Shown here one piece after another: positions 35,489 to 47,306 of a stretch of DNA of 64,000 nt. Under the pieces are notes generated by a model. That model had not been told where the DNA came from. It ran no database searches and saw only the letters and a list, made by a program, of their open reading frames with translations. The position numbers and the translations under genes are program-made. How positions within the stretch are numbered: position 1 is the stretch's first letter; each line of letters opens with the position of its first letter. Source of the DNA: Misgurnus anguillicaudatus (taxonomy: Eukaryota > Chordata > Actinopteri > Cypriniformes > Cobitidae); assembly GCF_027580225.2 (NCBI RefSeq), contig NC_073359.2, positions 11,351,001 through 11,415,000 of the forward strand, given 5' to 3'.

Positions 35489-35496
35489 GTTGTGCA

Positions 35497-38400
35497 TATT
35501 AAGCTAGTCCAGGCGAGAAGTATTTTTAAGTTTAAAGAAATGACTCGCTGCAACTTGGCTGATATTGACAGCATTGCAGCAACAACAAAATATGTTTTCG
35601 TAACAGTTGACAGTTTAAGTTGATGGTTTGAGGCAACACGTCATGATGCTGCAACGTCAAGCAGAGTTCCACTTAATGCTAATGCGGTGCGCAACTAACA
35701 ATAGGAGTAAAACATAAGTGATCCGTCGCCTGATACGGTTGGATGTCGTTGAATAGAAACATTTCTTAGCAGCTATTAACTCAACTAGTTACTACTGAAG
35801 AGCTGATAAAAAAGGCAAGGTATTTGCAGTAGCAGTGCAGTTCAACTTAGCATCTCGAATTAATGCAGTAATAATGGGACATGCTTGGTAAAGTACCAAA
35901 TCATCTTTTCATTTTCTAGTTAGGAGATTTTAGTCGCAGTTTGTGTTACTAAAATGATGACGTTATAGCACTAATGGCTCCAAGAGTGGCAACAAAAACA
36001 AGTTTTTAATACTATTAAGAAAATCATACTGTTTTGGGCTACTAAATGAGCTTTGTTTTGCTTCAGGCATAGGTTGTTGAGTTCACGCCATAGTTTGTGC
36101 ATTTGTCATATGTTGGGTTTCATAATTTTATATATCATTTTCATCATCAGCTAAACTGAATGTAGGGGGAGAATTTGAGAAATTGAAACAAACAAACTTT
36201 TTTATGTAACTATACATACTTTAGGACAAGCTATAGATTATATTAATGTGTTCTTAAATCTATCTATATATAAATATATACATTGAACAGTCGCAGTGCA
36301 TTGTATATAATGTTCTGTATAGTTAAATACTTATCTTCTGGAAAGAGTTCATCTCTTCCTCATTTGATTCAGGGAACCGACGTTTCAGTGCAGTATATTT
36401 AGACTCGTGTACGGCTAGAACCATTTGTGTAGTTCATTTGGGTTTATTTGCTCACATGCTTCTTTTATCGTCAACATATTGGAATAGTAGGTAGTCCTAA
36501 AGTGAGCTATACAAAGGATAAATTAAGTCATTTAACGCTGCCATTGTGCAGTTTTGACGATAGTGTACAAACAGAATTTATATAAAGAGGAAACTGCAAA
36601 CTTTTTAAGGTGGATGTATATGTAGTCTCGTACCCATTTTTAAATTTTCCGTTCAGGCACCTCACAGGAATTTTTAAAGTGATTTTGAAGTATTTATTCC
36701 CCAATGAGTATCAACCAGGATTTTTCGTATTGCTTGTTATTATTGCTTGCTACAAAGTGTACATGTTATGGACTTTAAGTCGAATGGTTAAAATCATTTG
36801 TGAACACTGGATCTCTATTGGACGATGTCCTAAAATCATCCTTATACGTGACAATGGGGAAACGTGCCCTGGATGTGCTTAGCCGCAACTGCTTTTTCTT
36901 AACGATAATTAAGATGTTTATTATTATTATTATTATTATTATTTCTTGTGTGAAGTGAAACATTGCTGTGCGTGTGGTTGTGTATGAGCGTGCGGAACGG
37001 CTTGACGTTTTTACGATTTTGCTCTTCGCTCGAGCGTTTTGTGGATAGACCAATACTTTGATGATTTTACAATTTCTAAAAAGATAAACCTCCGATAAGC
37101 ATCGGTCTTATTGACCATCTACGGAAAATTTCTATATCTTTTCATCTTAAAAATCGATCCTATTATTACTAAGCCACAACTACGAATCCCTCAGGGACGA
37201 ACGACACTCTGATTCAATCTATTCAGGTACTTTTTCTTGATTCTGCGGCCTAGCTCTTAAAATATTACAGAAACCGTGCGTATATTTTGAAATAAAAAAG
37301 CGAGCAAAAGAAAACGGTTGTGTCATTTTTAACCTGTTAAAGTCGCTTTTACACCGCTGTCCTTTTTAGTTTTTGTATTCTTCGTATCCAGACTTAAGTA
37401 CAATATACTAAATGAATGTCAAATTAAAAAACTTCAGGTGACACTTAACAGCCAGGCAGTGCTTTCATTACGAATTCTTCTGCACACACTGTGCCTCAAA
37501 CGCCTGAAGATAAGAGGACACTATTTTGAACCACACAGACCATTTAACGACAGTGGTTGACCAGTCTTAGCACTCCAATACAGACGTACCTCTACAGTGT
37601 GACGCCTGATCTTACACATTCGCAGTCCGCGCATTTGGAAGTTTCGACTTTCGTCTTTTAGCGTGTAAGTATTTCAATGTAAAAACTGACTGAAAAAACG
37701 GTTTATTTTTCGGACTGTTTTCATTTGTGAGTGTAATTTGCTGTATTTGTCAGAAATTGGGCTAGCGCATAACAAAGGCAGCGTTTGTTTTTTCGTAAGC
37801 TTTTTTAGGTGCCTATTGTCAAAAAAGCTCAGAGAATTGACGACAGGATTTATGGCTGTAGTTGACAAACAGTTTTTAATAAATGTTATTGGAATTAAGT
37901 GTATATCAAAGCTGTTTCAGTTTAGCACAGCAGTCACGTGGAACATCTGGGCAGCATTACGTCTTAATTTAGTTTTAGTTGTTCAACTTTTTCTTTCCTG
38001 TTTTCATGGGTTTTAGTTTACGATGGCTGATAGTAGACTGCAGGCTTGTTTATCCACACACGGGCTTGGATTTTAATATAAATGTATAAAATAAAAGAAA
38101 TACTTACATGTTAACTCTTTTAATACGAAACAGATCGTAGTCGTTTTTAAAACGCGTAGGTTTGCCAGTTTGGGATAAGGTGCTGCTTTTTTCGAATCTT
38201 CTCTGTTTTCGATATACCTCAGACCGTCTAGATCGAAATGAGTGCTTTTTACGAAACGGCATCTTGCCTACTGGTTCCTCTGATTCAGTCTAATGGTCGG
38301 AAAGACAGGCGCTCCAAAACTGGAATAGACCTCATTTCAATATATACTGTTTACTCTTTGACAAAAAACATTGTATAGTTTAATATTTTCTTGTACTGTA

Positions 38401-38954
38401 GATTTATTTATGTATATTAATTTGTTCCTTTTTGTACTGTGTGTTGAATTTTTGTTCTATACTTATATCGATGTCTGTGTTAGAGCACTTATGAAGATCA
38501 CAATAACTATTTTTGTTTGATTGCACTATGTTTCTTTTTTTTGTTTTGTTTTGAATGCAAATTCTTATTTACGAGCTGGGCTAATGAATAATAAGCTGTC
38601 TCCTATTGTATGTGATTTTTAAAAAAGAAAAAAGGAAAGGAAAAAAGACATTAGATTTTCTGTGGTCTGATTTAAAGCAGAATAAAAAAAGTTTTCTCTT
38701 TCTTTTTATTTGCATTGACCGTTAAGCAAATGCTGACTAGATCCGTCTTTGTGCATGTGTGAAGTTTTACTGGTTATATTTTACCCATTAGGAAAAAAAT
38801 GCCATTTTTCAACGCATTTTAATTGTAACATTGTGCAAGTTAGTATTCACTGGATGCTAGAAACTTCTTATGAAAACCACTATTCTTCTAATAAATTTTT
38901 GTTGTGAAAACAAAGTGTTAAGTTTATTGTGTTGCATTTTCCTGCACTTCCTAG
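35497..38954 (+). other. Transposon-poor lcor 3' region, part 2
   Basis: Contains a (TTA)n tract near 36915-36943 but no recognised mobile element. 38890-38895 reads AATAAA and is followed within 40 bases by 'gtgttaagtttattgtgttg', a U/GU-rich stretch, so it is a candidate polyadenylation site for a very long lcor 3' UTR. The candidate is weak evidence by itself because several other AATAAA words lie upstream. Confidence 0.4.
36915..36943. repeat. (TTA)n microsatellite
   Basis: About nine uninterrupted TTA/ATT units are directly visible. Confidence 0.95.
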
Positions 38955-39530
38955 TAGTGATGCAGGTAAAAAAAATTTTTAACTTTATTGCGGGGCGGGT
39001 TGGGGCGGGTCATTAAAAACAAAATAAACAAACATGTTTATTCCCTGTAGCATATATAAAATATTTGGGAATATTTCTTTTTATATTTTATTAGGTTCTT
39101 TGATAAGGTTAAATTACGTAGGCCTACGTGGCAATGTAACTTCCGCAACGTAACTTAAGCTATGTCCCTATTCAAGGGCTGCGATCTTCTAAGGACGTAT
39201 TTTAAGACCGAATGCACAGCAGCGCGACTTGAGGCTAGAAAGGCCATCCCAATTCAAAGGATGCTTAAGATGAAGCCTCACAATGCGTCCTTATTTCTCC
39301 GCGCTGTTAAGGATAGAACGAATGGATCCTTAACAGCGGTTGCTATCCCAAGATTCATTGCGTGCCTGTAACGGCTAAATATTTTTAAATAAACAATTAA
39401 AACCTTTATTAAATAAAAGTGTGTATTTATCAGAAAACATTTTTCTTGTCACTGTTTTAGCATTATAAGTTGTTTTGTGTTAATATTATTCTGTTTATGT
39501 TGTGTATATTTCTAAGGTTGATTCATTTGA

Positions 39531-40082
39531 TATAGACAGTTTCATCGGACGCACGTGCACTGACGTCTAGATCAGAACTTTACTTCGGGTTTCGTTTTTT
39601 TAATGGTCTGACTAGTTGCTAAACTGATCTCTTGAACAAATTCCTCATTGAAAATAACAAATGTTTTTGTTTCCTAGGTAATCTATGTGTTGTTGTTTGC
39701 TTGTTATATAAATAAACTGCTTAAAGAACTTTGATGTTATTTATTCTTAGCGGAGTTACCGGAACATGCAGACCATGACAGCCGCTGGTTTATGTTGTTA
39801 ATGCTGATAGACCGTTCATCGGGCGCACGTGCTGTGACGCGATAAACGTCGGGTCCGAACTTTACTTCCGTTTTTTTTAATGGTCTGACTAGTTGCTAAA
39901 CTGAACTCTTGAACAAATGCCTCGTCAAAAATAACAAATGGTTTGGGGTTCTATAATCTGCATGTTGTTTATTTTGCTTGTTATATAAATAAACTACTTT
40001 AAAAGGACTTTGTTGTTATTTATTCTAAGCTGAGTTTACCGCAAGTTACGCGTGTTTGTTGTTACTGCTGAAACCGTCTATA
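39531..40082. mobile_element. TATAGAC-family MITE, two head-to-tail copies
   Basis: Two direct copies (from 39531 and from about 39804) each run from 'gcgcacgtgc'-type sequence through 'ttaatggtctgactagttgc' and 'cttgttatataaataaac' toward 'gctgaaaccgtctata'. Other copies lie at 46407-46981, 50657-50965 (partial) and 57776-58074 (inverted). The ends TATAGACGG and CCGTCTATA are inverted repeats. No coding frame. Confidence 0.82.
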
Positions 40083-40098
40083 CTGTTGAATAGTTTAA

Positions 40099-40939
40099 AG
40101 CGTAACTAAACCCCTGGTCAGAGCCTGACTCCACCCACTGGCAATATTTGAAAAATGCAAGAAAAGTGGGCAGATCTCAACGGAGATAGAGAGGATAAAC
40201 TAAGCTCGTACCAAGCATGTGGTGAGATCGTAACAAGGGCGTGGTGAGCTTGAACCTGCTTACATCACGAGTTATTTTTTGGACCCAACATCCAATAGGA
40301 AAATTCAACTGCAGTAGCCACCGTTCAACCTGAAGAGGGCATCACTCAGACGTTTTTACACCATATTATCGCCCTGTCCCAAATGGCACACTCCGGACTT
40401 GTGGTCCTCCTCAGAGTCCACACTTTGATGACATCACGTAGTCCAGACTTTAGGGACCCTTGATGCGAGTCCACGTGGGTGCACCGGAGTCGTATTTTGG
40501 GACAGACTCGAGCATCACACCGGACATAGGTAGAGAAGTTGCCCGTCAGTGTGAACTCCTCCCTTCCGTCGTCTGATTGGTCTGATTGCCCTTTCGCAAG
40601 GACTTCTGGGTTGGCAAAGTGCGCGAAGCCTGCTGCAGTGCGGGCTTCGCTGAAGACCGCATCAAGGGGGCAAAGGAGGCGCTGATGAGCACACTTCAAA
40701 GCGTAAAAATGACAGATGGGACACCCTACGGACTCGTAGACTAAGCGAGAACGCGCAATTTAAGGCCACGAGACCGAAAGTCCACATGAAGTGCGCCATT
40801 TGGGACAGGGCCATTGTAGTATTGAAACACTTTATATCCAAATGTCAAAAAACTTACTAAAATCAATGAACAGCACTAATAAAGCATCATTCTTACAGAT
40901 CATTAACTAAAAAAAGTTGGTTAAGGGTTTAGTTACTCT
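40099..40939. mobile_element. TTAA-target MITE, AGCGTAACTAAACCC type
   Basis: Inverted ends AGCGTAACTAAACCC and GGGTTTAGTTACTCT with TTAA at 40095-40098 and 40940-40943. It is interrupted by a foldback element at about 40373-40809. Confidence 0.82.
40373..40809. mobile_element. Foldback MITE with CCCTGTCCCAAATGGC ends
   Basis: The left end CCCTGTCCCAAATGGCACAC and the right end 'gcgccatttgggacaggg' are inverted; 'ggacttgtggtcctcctcag' lies just inside. A clean target duplication was not found. A 117-residue minus-strand open frame lies in it, without a recognised domain. Confidence 0.75.
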
Positions 40940-42683
40940 TTAATCTACATCAATGTGCCATATTTTCTAAAATAAAAAAAAAAAATTCTGATTCCATATT
41001 TATTTTAATAAGTCAGAAACGTCTGTTGTGTCCTGCTGACAGGCGCGGTGGGCGCGTGCAGCAGGTGACGCAAATTATGGGTCCTCCGAAGGTTAGACCA
41101 TCTCATTTCAGTTCTCTTCGCGAATTTTTGAGGCTGCCTTCTTTAAAGACCGAGTGCTCACCTTTTAAGTCGCATGCTTAAGGTCGCAGCACTTGAATTG
41201 GGACACAGCTTTGATATCCCAAACATTTGTCCTCACGTCACGGAAGCGCCAAGTAACGTTAGCTCGCGCTGCCAGCCACAACAACAAAAACAAACGGAGA
41301 AATAAAAGATGAAAGACGTTTTGCGGGAGAAATTAAGGTAAGGAACTTGTGAATAGATACAAACGATGTTTTGTAAATGTTGAAAATGTTATCGTTATCC
41401 TATATAAATATGGCCGTGCTGGCAGACCCGGCGGCAGACACAAATTCACGGACGGGCATTTCATTTTTTAGGGGGGGCACAAATGAGAGCAACGTCACTG
41501 CAATGCATAATATCATTAGTTATGCATTAAGTGGACAAAAAAGCGAGGAAGAACTAACATACCTCTCCATTAACGCAATACGGAGAAGTCGTAAAGATTG
41601 GACCTAGCTTAAGCAATCTAAACGCAAATAAAACACGTCGCAGGGCTCGACATCAACGCTTGTCCGGTTAATATCAGAGATAAGTGGATTTTTTAAAAGG
41701 CCAAGTGAAAGAGAATTTTACTTGCTCGACCGAACAAGCTGCCTAGTGAGTCTGATTAAAAAAACGCCAATAACAATCACCAAAACAGGATGATGATTCT
41801 GCATCCTTTAATCAATGGCGACCGAAAGTGCATAATGTAAAAACGCAAAGTTAAACAAATAAGCAGCAAACACAAAGTGTGTTAACAAAGTGGGTTAAAC
41901 ATACTGCGGTAAAAATTTGGATTTTTTAATAACATGATACAGTTAAGCAGCATCACATCACGGTTGAAAATGTGACAGATTTAATGACAGTTCACTACAA
42001 GTAATTAATATTAAGCCACTTACATTTTAGACGCAATGTTGACTGTTTTTGTTGTTTCAGCAGCGAAAATAGTGAAAGATAACAGCAGAACCATAACGTG
42101 TCAGTCTCACTGCAGGCAGCACTCAATCGTGTCTTAACATTAAGCGGTGGCGCGCTTAGCAAACAACCAAACATCCGCGCTCACTACTGACAAACCAATC
42201 AAATTCGTTTAAAATATATATATTTTTTAAATCAGACCAAACACATTTTTATTTTTATTCATGAGTTATATATGTACAAAACAATAACTTTTAATTAATA
42301 ACAGTGGCCTATTGATAAAAACATGGAGCTGGTGAACAGGTGAAGGGAGACCGCAGGTTCGTCCAGGGCGGGCACTAGTGACTCACAGGGCGGGCCCGGC
42401 CCCCTAAAGCCCGCCCATGGCGCCGGGACTGCGTGCTGGTTTCTATGGTTCATTCGCTTATGTTGTTGCCAGTTTACAGGCGATGTAATCTAATGGCTGT
42501 TTTCAAGCACCTTTTATGCTGAAATAAAGCCTCTTTTTGTTTACATTACAAATGCCTAGTATGTCTATTTTCATGGTCGCGGGTGCGTGATGAAAAAATA
42601 GATACAGTGGTTTGGGGCGGGCCAAATATTTCATAAAAGCGGGACCCGCCGGTTGGAAAAAACGCCGCATTACTACTTCCTAG

Positions 42684-43310
42684 TAAAGCTTTCTTCCCCA
42701 AAATACGTTTTTGAGACAAACTTCATAATGACCTTTTAATTTTGGTTGCTACTTTCCTATTACATTTCCAATTATGTTAATGTGCCATTTACTGTACGTA
42801 ATAACCAGTCAGCAACACCAAGATACGCATGTTGAAAGGCTAGACCGTTAAAGATTAATGACAACAGTGACCTTAAATGCATTACATCAACTAAATCATT
42901 TGACTTCACCAATTTTTTGATTGGACCGAATTTTAACAATACGAACACACACCGCTTACGCGCCATGGGTGTGCATTGTTTTTAACTGACATATGTCAGG
43001 GAGTGGAAAGGTCAGGTCCATAATCATAAAGACTTACCTGCTGTGCACAGCTGCAGGTGCCCTGCAAGCGCTCCCATTACTCAATAACAACCGCAGAAAA
43101 TGGATTAAATTAAGCAACGCAAAAATGTCTTTTGTCGTAAGGATTATTGTGCTGTCAGACATGGAAGAACATCTATATCTACTGCCCTTAATGCTTGAAT
43201 GTTTACATGCATCACTGTATTAAGCTGTTAGTTGATCAAATATTCAACATCAGTCTATTTGGAATATTTCTATAGCTCATATTTTTATTAAATTTTCAGT
43301 TGTAAGGTTA
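42684..43310. other. Intergenic DNA, nothing recognised
   Basis: AT-rich sequence between two mobile elements, without identifiable features. Confidence 0.4.
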
Positions 43311-43314
43311 TTAA

Positions 43315-43632
43315 AGGGATACTTCACCGATTTAGCATTCAGCTTTGTATCTGTAGAAACCCGGCAGTATTACTGAATGACCATGTTTCCCTCCATCATT
43401 TCCCTCCATCATTTCCCACTGAGAGGAGAGATATCTGCATTTTGGTTCTGCAAAAAAGTCCTCAGATGATGCAAAAATCGTCATATTACATCATCGGAGG
43501 ACTTTTTTGCAGAACCAAAATGCAGATATCTCTCCTCTCAGGGGGAAATGAGAGAGGGAAACATGGTCATTCAGTAATACTGCCGGGTTTCTACAGATAC
43601 AAAGCTGAATGCTAAATCGGTGAAGTATCCCT
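43315..43632. mobile_element. Near-perfect hairpin TTAA MITE
   Basis: The whole 318 bp folds on itself. The ends AGGGATACTTCACCGATTTA and the inverted TAAATCGGTGAAGTATCCCT continue through arms of about 150 bp with few mismatches, meeting near 43475. TTAA flanks both ends (43311-43314, 43633-43636). The long arms suggest a fairly recent copy. Confidence 0.95.
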
Positions 43633-43636
43633 TTAA

Positions 43637-44539
43637 AATATTTATTTTGGGGTTTTACATCTAGTGTTAACAATTCGTGTTTCCTGAGCATTTACTGTGC
43701 TTTTCTTTGCTTTGAATGCAAAAGTATTAGGTTAATGTGGTCATGAATTCAAAGATTGAATATAATAGGACCACTGACTATCTATTACAACATTCTCATA
43801 ACATGTAATGTGAGTTATGAGTGTACTTGTGTGTTTTTTTAACAACTACAGTATTTGCAGAACGTACATTATGGTAAACCAATTTCCTGTTCTTTCTTTT
43901 TTTTCTTAACTGAGCAGTGAGTCATTTTTGTGTTAACTGACCGCATAACCCCAAATATACGTTACAGTATCTTATTAGTAGACCGAATGATTCTGATCGT
44001 TTGTATTTGTGATTTCCAGATGTTTCGGTGCTCAACACCTTTTCTATATTTGACAATTATTAAACACGCCTGTCACCACCCACATCTTGTCTAAAAACAG
44101 TAACAGCCAGAAAGGCAGATACATTCATAATTTCCACCTATTATTACACTTATTTCCTTATAATCTATCCACAGATTTATTTAAGGGGAGCTCAAACACA
44201 TCATGTAGTGAAATAATTTGCTATAAATAATAAAATTGTACTGTATAATATTTTATAAAAAACATATTTACATATGGGGACCACATAAAAATTATGACAT
44301 AACAACAAATTGTCATAAACCAGTGCTGCTATCTGTGAAGAAATATTTAAACTCAAACAAAAAATTATATCATATCAACATGTATTTTGATGTTACTTTA
44401 ACTTGACAAATTAAGTTAAAGCACTTCAACTTGTTTTAGGTTATGTCAACTTACAAACTTACAGTATCATTTAAAACTTAACAACTTAAGTTGTTTGAAC
44501 GTCATGCTGCATTTTTGTACAGTGTACTGTTGATAGCTT
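43637..44539. other. Intergenic DNA, nothing recognised
   Basis: AT-rich; 'cttaagttgtttgaacgtca' near 44483 and a neighbouring 'acttgacaaattaagttaaa' hint at a decayed repeat, but no borders are seen. Confidence 0.35.
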
Positions 44540-44543
44540 TTAA

Positions 44544-44644
44544 AGGAGTAGTCCACTTTAAAGATGGGGCCCATTGACTCACCATAGTATTTTGTTCCTA
44601 CTATGAAAAGGCAATTGACCCCATTTTTAAAGTGGACTACTCCT
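44544..44644. mobile_element. 101-bp TTAA MITE
   Basis: Ends AGGAGTAGTCCACTTTAAAG and the inverted CTTTAAAGTGGACTACTCCT-type right end (right arm starts TTTTTAAAG), with TTAA duplications at 44540-44543 and 44645-44648. This is the smallest member of the TTAA class here. Confidence 0.93.
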
Positions 44645-45003
44645 TTAATATAACTTGAAAACTATAAATGCTGTCCAAATGTAATTAGAACAAAATGACC
44701 TCACATAACTGGTAATACCAGAGTTTTTATCACCGTGAAACAATGTACGATACAAAAAGTTTACCATCTTAGAGTACAAATTGTGGTAAGTATGTGCTTA
44801 ATAACAGTTATAATTAAAATGGGGTCTTTAAACATTTTTCTTCCCTGTAAGGGGTCTATGATCCCCAAAATCGCATTAATGGTATATGGTATGTTGCTGG
44901 TAGCTAAACTTGAGCAGATAGGGTTCTCTTGTGTGAGGGGTATCCTGCAAGTACCGTTACTATACTAAAAGCAGCGTGCTTATTATAGTAATCAAAACAT
45001 TAA

Positions 45004-45694
45004 AGGTGCCATAGAATGTAAAACTGTATTATAGGCATAGATGAATAATAAGGGTTCTGTACATGGTAATGACATATCATGAGCCTCAAACACTGTTTCT
45101 ACCTTCTTATGTAAACCACGTGCACACAAAAGACCGTTGGAAAACAGGCCAATCTCAACATAACACTGACTGTGGCGTCACAGTCGAGATGTACGACCCA
45201 ACATTAAATTACACATTAAATTAATTAAAATTGTTAAAATCCTAAATTTTGTGATTGTGTTAGCGTTACATGCTTATTAATGCTATATGCTAACGTTTAG
45301 CCTGAAGTTCTACTGTTGACTTTACAGTTATGTTTTGCAGGCCCATACTGAAAAAACCCCCCCAAACTTACCACTCAAAAACCTCTATTAACAATCTTCA
45401 AATAATTTGTTGTTCCTTAAAATTTGTATTTTCATCTGATACAGGTTCAAACATTTAAGGTCTGTTTACTAATGTGAGCTACTGGCATGAGCCACAGAGC
45501 TCAACATTATTATTCATGACCCTTCCAAATAAGGCAAAAATAGACCATTTCATTCAAATGACAAATCCTAGGGTTGTAAATGGACATGTAAAAACGTTTC
45601 TGGATACTTTTTGCATTTTATAAAGTTACATACCTTCTTATGTAAATATTAAAGAACAATTAAACTCATTATTTCAATGCATTCTTTGGCACCT
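45004..45694. mobile_element. TTAA-target MITE, AGGTGCCA type
   Basis: Inverted ends AGGTGCCATAGAATG and CATTCTTTGGCACCT with TTAA at 45000-45003 and 45695-45698. An internal stretch from 45205 is repeated directly outside the element from about 45699 ('ttacacattaaatta' through 'ggctgaagttct'). Confidence 0.85.
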
Positions 45695-45967
45695 TTAAAT
45701 TACACATTAAATTAATAACAATGTTGTTAATACTAAAAACAAAGCTGTGACTGCTGAGTTCATGCTATATGCTAGTTAATGCCATATGCTAGCGTTTAGG
45801 CTGAAGTTCTATAACCATGCATACGCTTAGTTAAAGCAACAGTGCCTTGATAATGTTTAAAATAAACATGTTTTGACAAGTAAAATGTCCTAGTTCATAA
45901 TTTCTAACGATCAATTTCTCACGTCTATGGGTTTCACACAGTCCCTGTATGATTTGCCCTGAAAATA

Positions 45968-46273
45968 CAGTGTTTCCCACAGGATTTTGAGGAGACTGTT
46001 GTGGTGATGACGTCACCCGCTAATTAGCATATATGTGACGTCATCATGTCGTGTTTGCGTTGGATCTAGTGTTGGCACCTGAAATATGTTTCACTTCTAC
46101 TCTTTGAACTGTATTTGATCTGTATTATATATCAAATTATATTTTAAGCCGAATTAAGCTGTTTTAAGTAGTGAAATAAAATGTAAATGGGAATCATGAA
46201 AATTCTATTTGTGGGGGCCAGTGTTGATTCTGTGGTGGGCCACCACAAATAAATCAATGTATGGGAAACACTG
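45968..46273. mobile_element. hAT MITE with CAGTGTTTCCCA ends
   Basis: Inverted ends CAGTGTTTCCCACAGG and TGTATGGGAAACACTG. The right interior ('gggccaccacaaataaatc') is typical of abundant fish hAT MITEs. The target duplication is degraded. Confidence 0.8.
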
Positions 46274-46406
46274 AAATAAAATAAATACCTACAATTTTAT
46301 TAATTTATTTATTTTTTACCTAAACCACAAAAGCAATTTAAATGATTGCATGATTTTGGGCGATGAAAATGTATTTGTTTTGAAAATACCCTGTATGAAA
46401 AAACCC

Positions 46407-46981
46407 TATAGACGGTTTGATCAGACGCACGTGCGCTGACGCGATACAGGTCTGGATCTGAACTTTACTTCCGGTTTCGTTTTTTTTAATGGTCTGACAA
46501 GTTGCTAAATTGATCTCTTGAACAAATGCCTCGTTGAATATAACAATGTTTTGGTTTCCTAGGTCAGTGGTTTTCAAACTGGGGGCCGCGAGATGGTGCC
46601 AGGGGGGCCGCAGTTTTATGACATTTTATGAAATACATTTATTTATCATGAATTCTGTGTAATTAAACATAAAAAAATAGGCTACTAACCAAAAGCACTA
46701 CTTTTTTGTAAAATAATTTTTTTTTATGAAAATGTTGAGTTTTGGAACAGTTTTTTGTCACAAATTTTTGAAAGAATGCACCGTACACAAGGGGGGCCGC
46801 ATGCTGAAAAAGTTTGGGAACCACTTTCCTTGGTAATCTATGTGCTGTTTTTTTGCTTGTTATATAAATAAACTACGTTTAAAGAACTTTGTTATTATTT
46901 ATTCTTAGCGGAGTTTACCGGAAGTTACGTGCGGACCACGACAGCCGCTTGTTTATCTTTTTACTGCTGAAACCGTCTATA
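46407..46981. mobile_element. TATAGAC-family MITE interrupted by a hAT MITE
   Basis: Starts TATAGACGGTTTGATCAGAC and ends 'gctgaaaccgtctata'. It is interrupted at 46565-46826 by a CAGTGGTT-family hAT MITE; comparing with 39531 and 57776 restores the uninterrupted target 'tttcctaggtaatctatgtg'. Confidence 0.88.
46565..46826. mobile_element. hAT MITE, CAGTGGTT family, copy 2
   Basis: Left end CAGTGGTTTTCAAACTGG, right end 'agtttgggaaccact'. Flanks TCCTAGGT (46557-46564) and TCCTTGGT (46827-46834) match at 7 of 8. The interior 'ggggggccgcagttttatga' matches copy 3 in the opposite direction. Confidence 0.9.
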
Positions 46982-47306
46982 ACACTGCAAGTGATAATTA
47001 TATGAATTCAGCTACTAATAATAATATGCTATCTGCAAAGTTACTTCCCTAATATCCAATCTTACTTCTTCTAATTGGTGATGTTGTTTGTTTCTCGCTA
47101 AATATCAAGTCTTGAAGTTTTGAGGCCATTTAACCACAGTCGGTTACTGCATGACATGCACCAATTACCTATTCTTACTTTATTCTCACTAATTTAGAAG
47201 AGAAAAAGTTTGTCAGCATTCCTGTACTTTGACTTCCAGAGTATAAGGAATGTATTTCTTAACTGTTAAATCACTTTTGGAGGAAATATCAGCCTATTGT
47301 CTAAAC

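Larger units (their letters stand above)
39158..41211. mobile_element. DNA transposon nested in the hAT element
   Basis: The left end 'agctatgtccctattcaagg' and the right end 'cttgaattgggacacagct' are inverted. 'ggctgcgatcttctaagga' and 'cttaaggtcgcagcactt' continue the similarity inward. Target duplication is unclear, so the exact borders are approximate. It holds the tandem TATAGAC copies and a TTAA MITE. Confidence 0.7.
38955..42675. mobile_element. 3.7-kb hAT element, host of a nested stack
   Basis: Ends TAGTGATGC and GCATTACTA are inverted, with exact 8-bp duplications CTTCCTAG at 38947-38954 and 42676-42683. Subterminal GGGGCGGG repeats occur near both ends (38994-39010 and 42605-42660). 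No intact transposase is present. It contains a second element (about 39158-41211), which itself holds further insertions. Confidence 0.88.

Noticed and set aside
36610..36882. 90-residue hydrophobic frame as a membrane protein
   Set aside because: Hydrophobicity is expected from AT-rich codons; no start context, splice partners or homology recognised.
40346..40699. 117-residue minus-strand frame as a coding gene
   Set aside because: Lies within the CCCTGTCCC foldback MITE, whose two arms account for the sequence.
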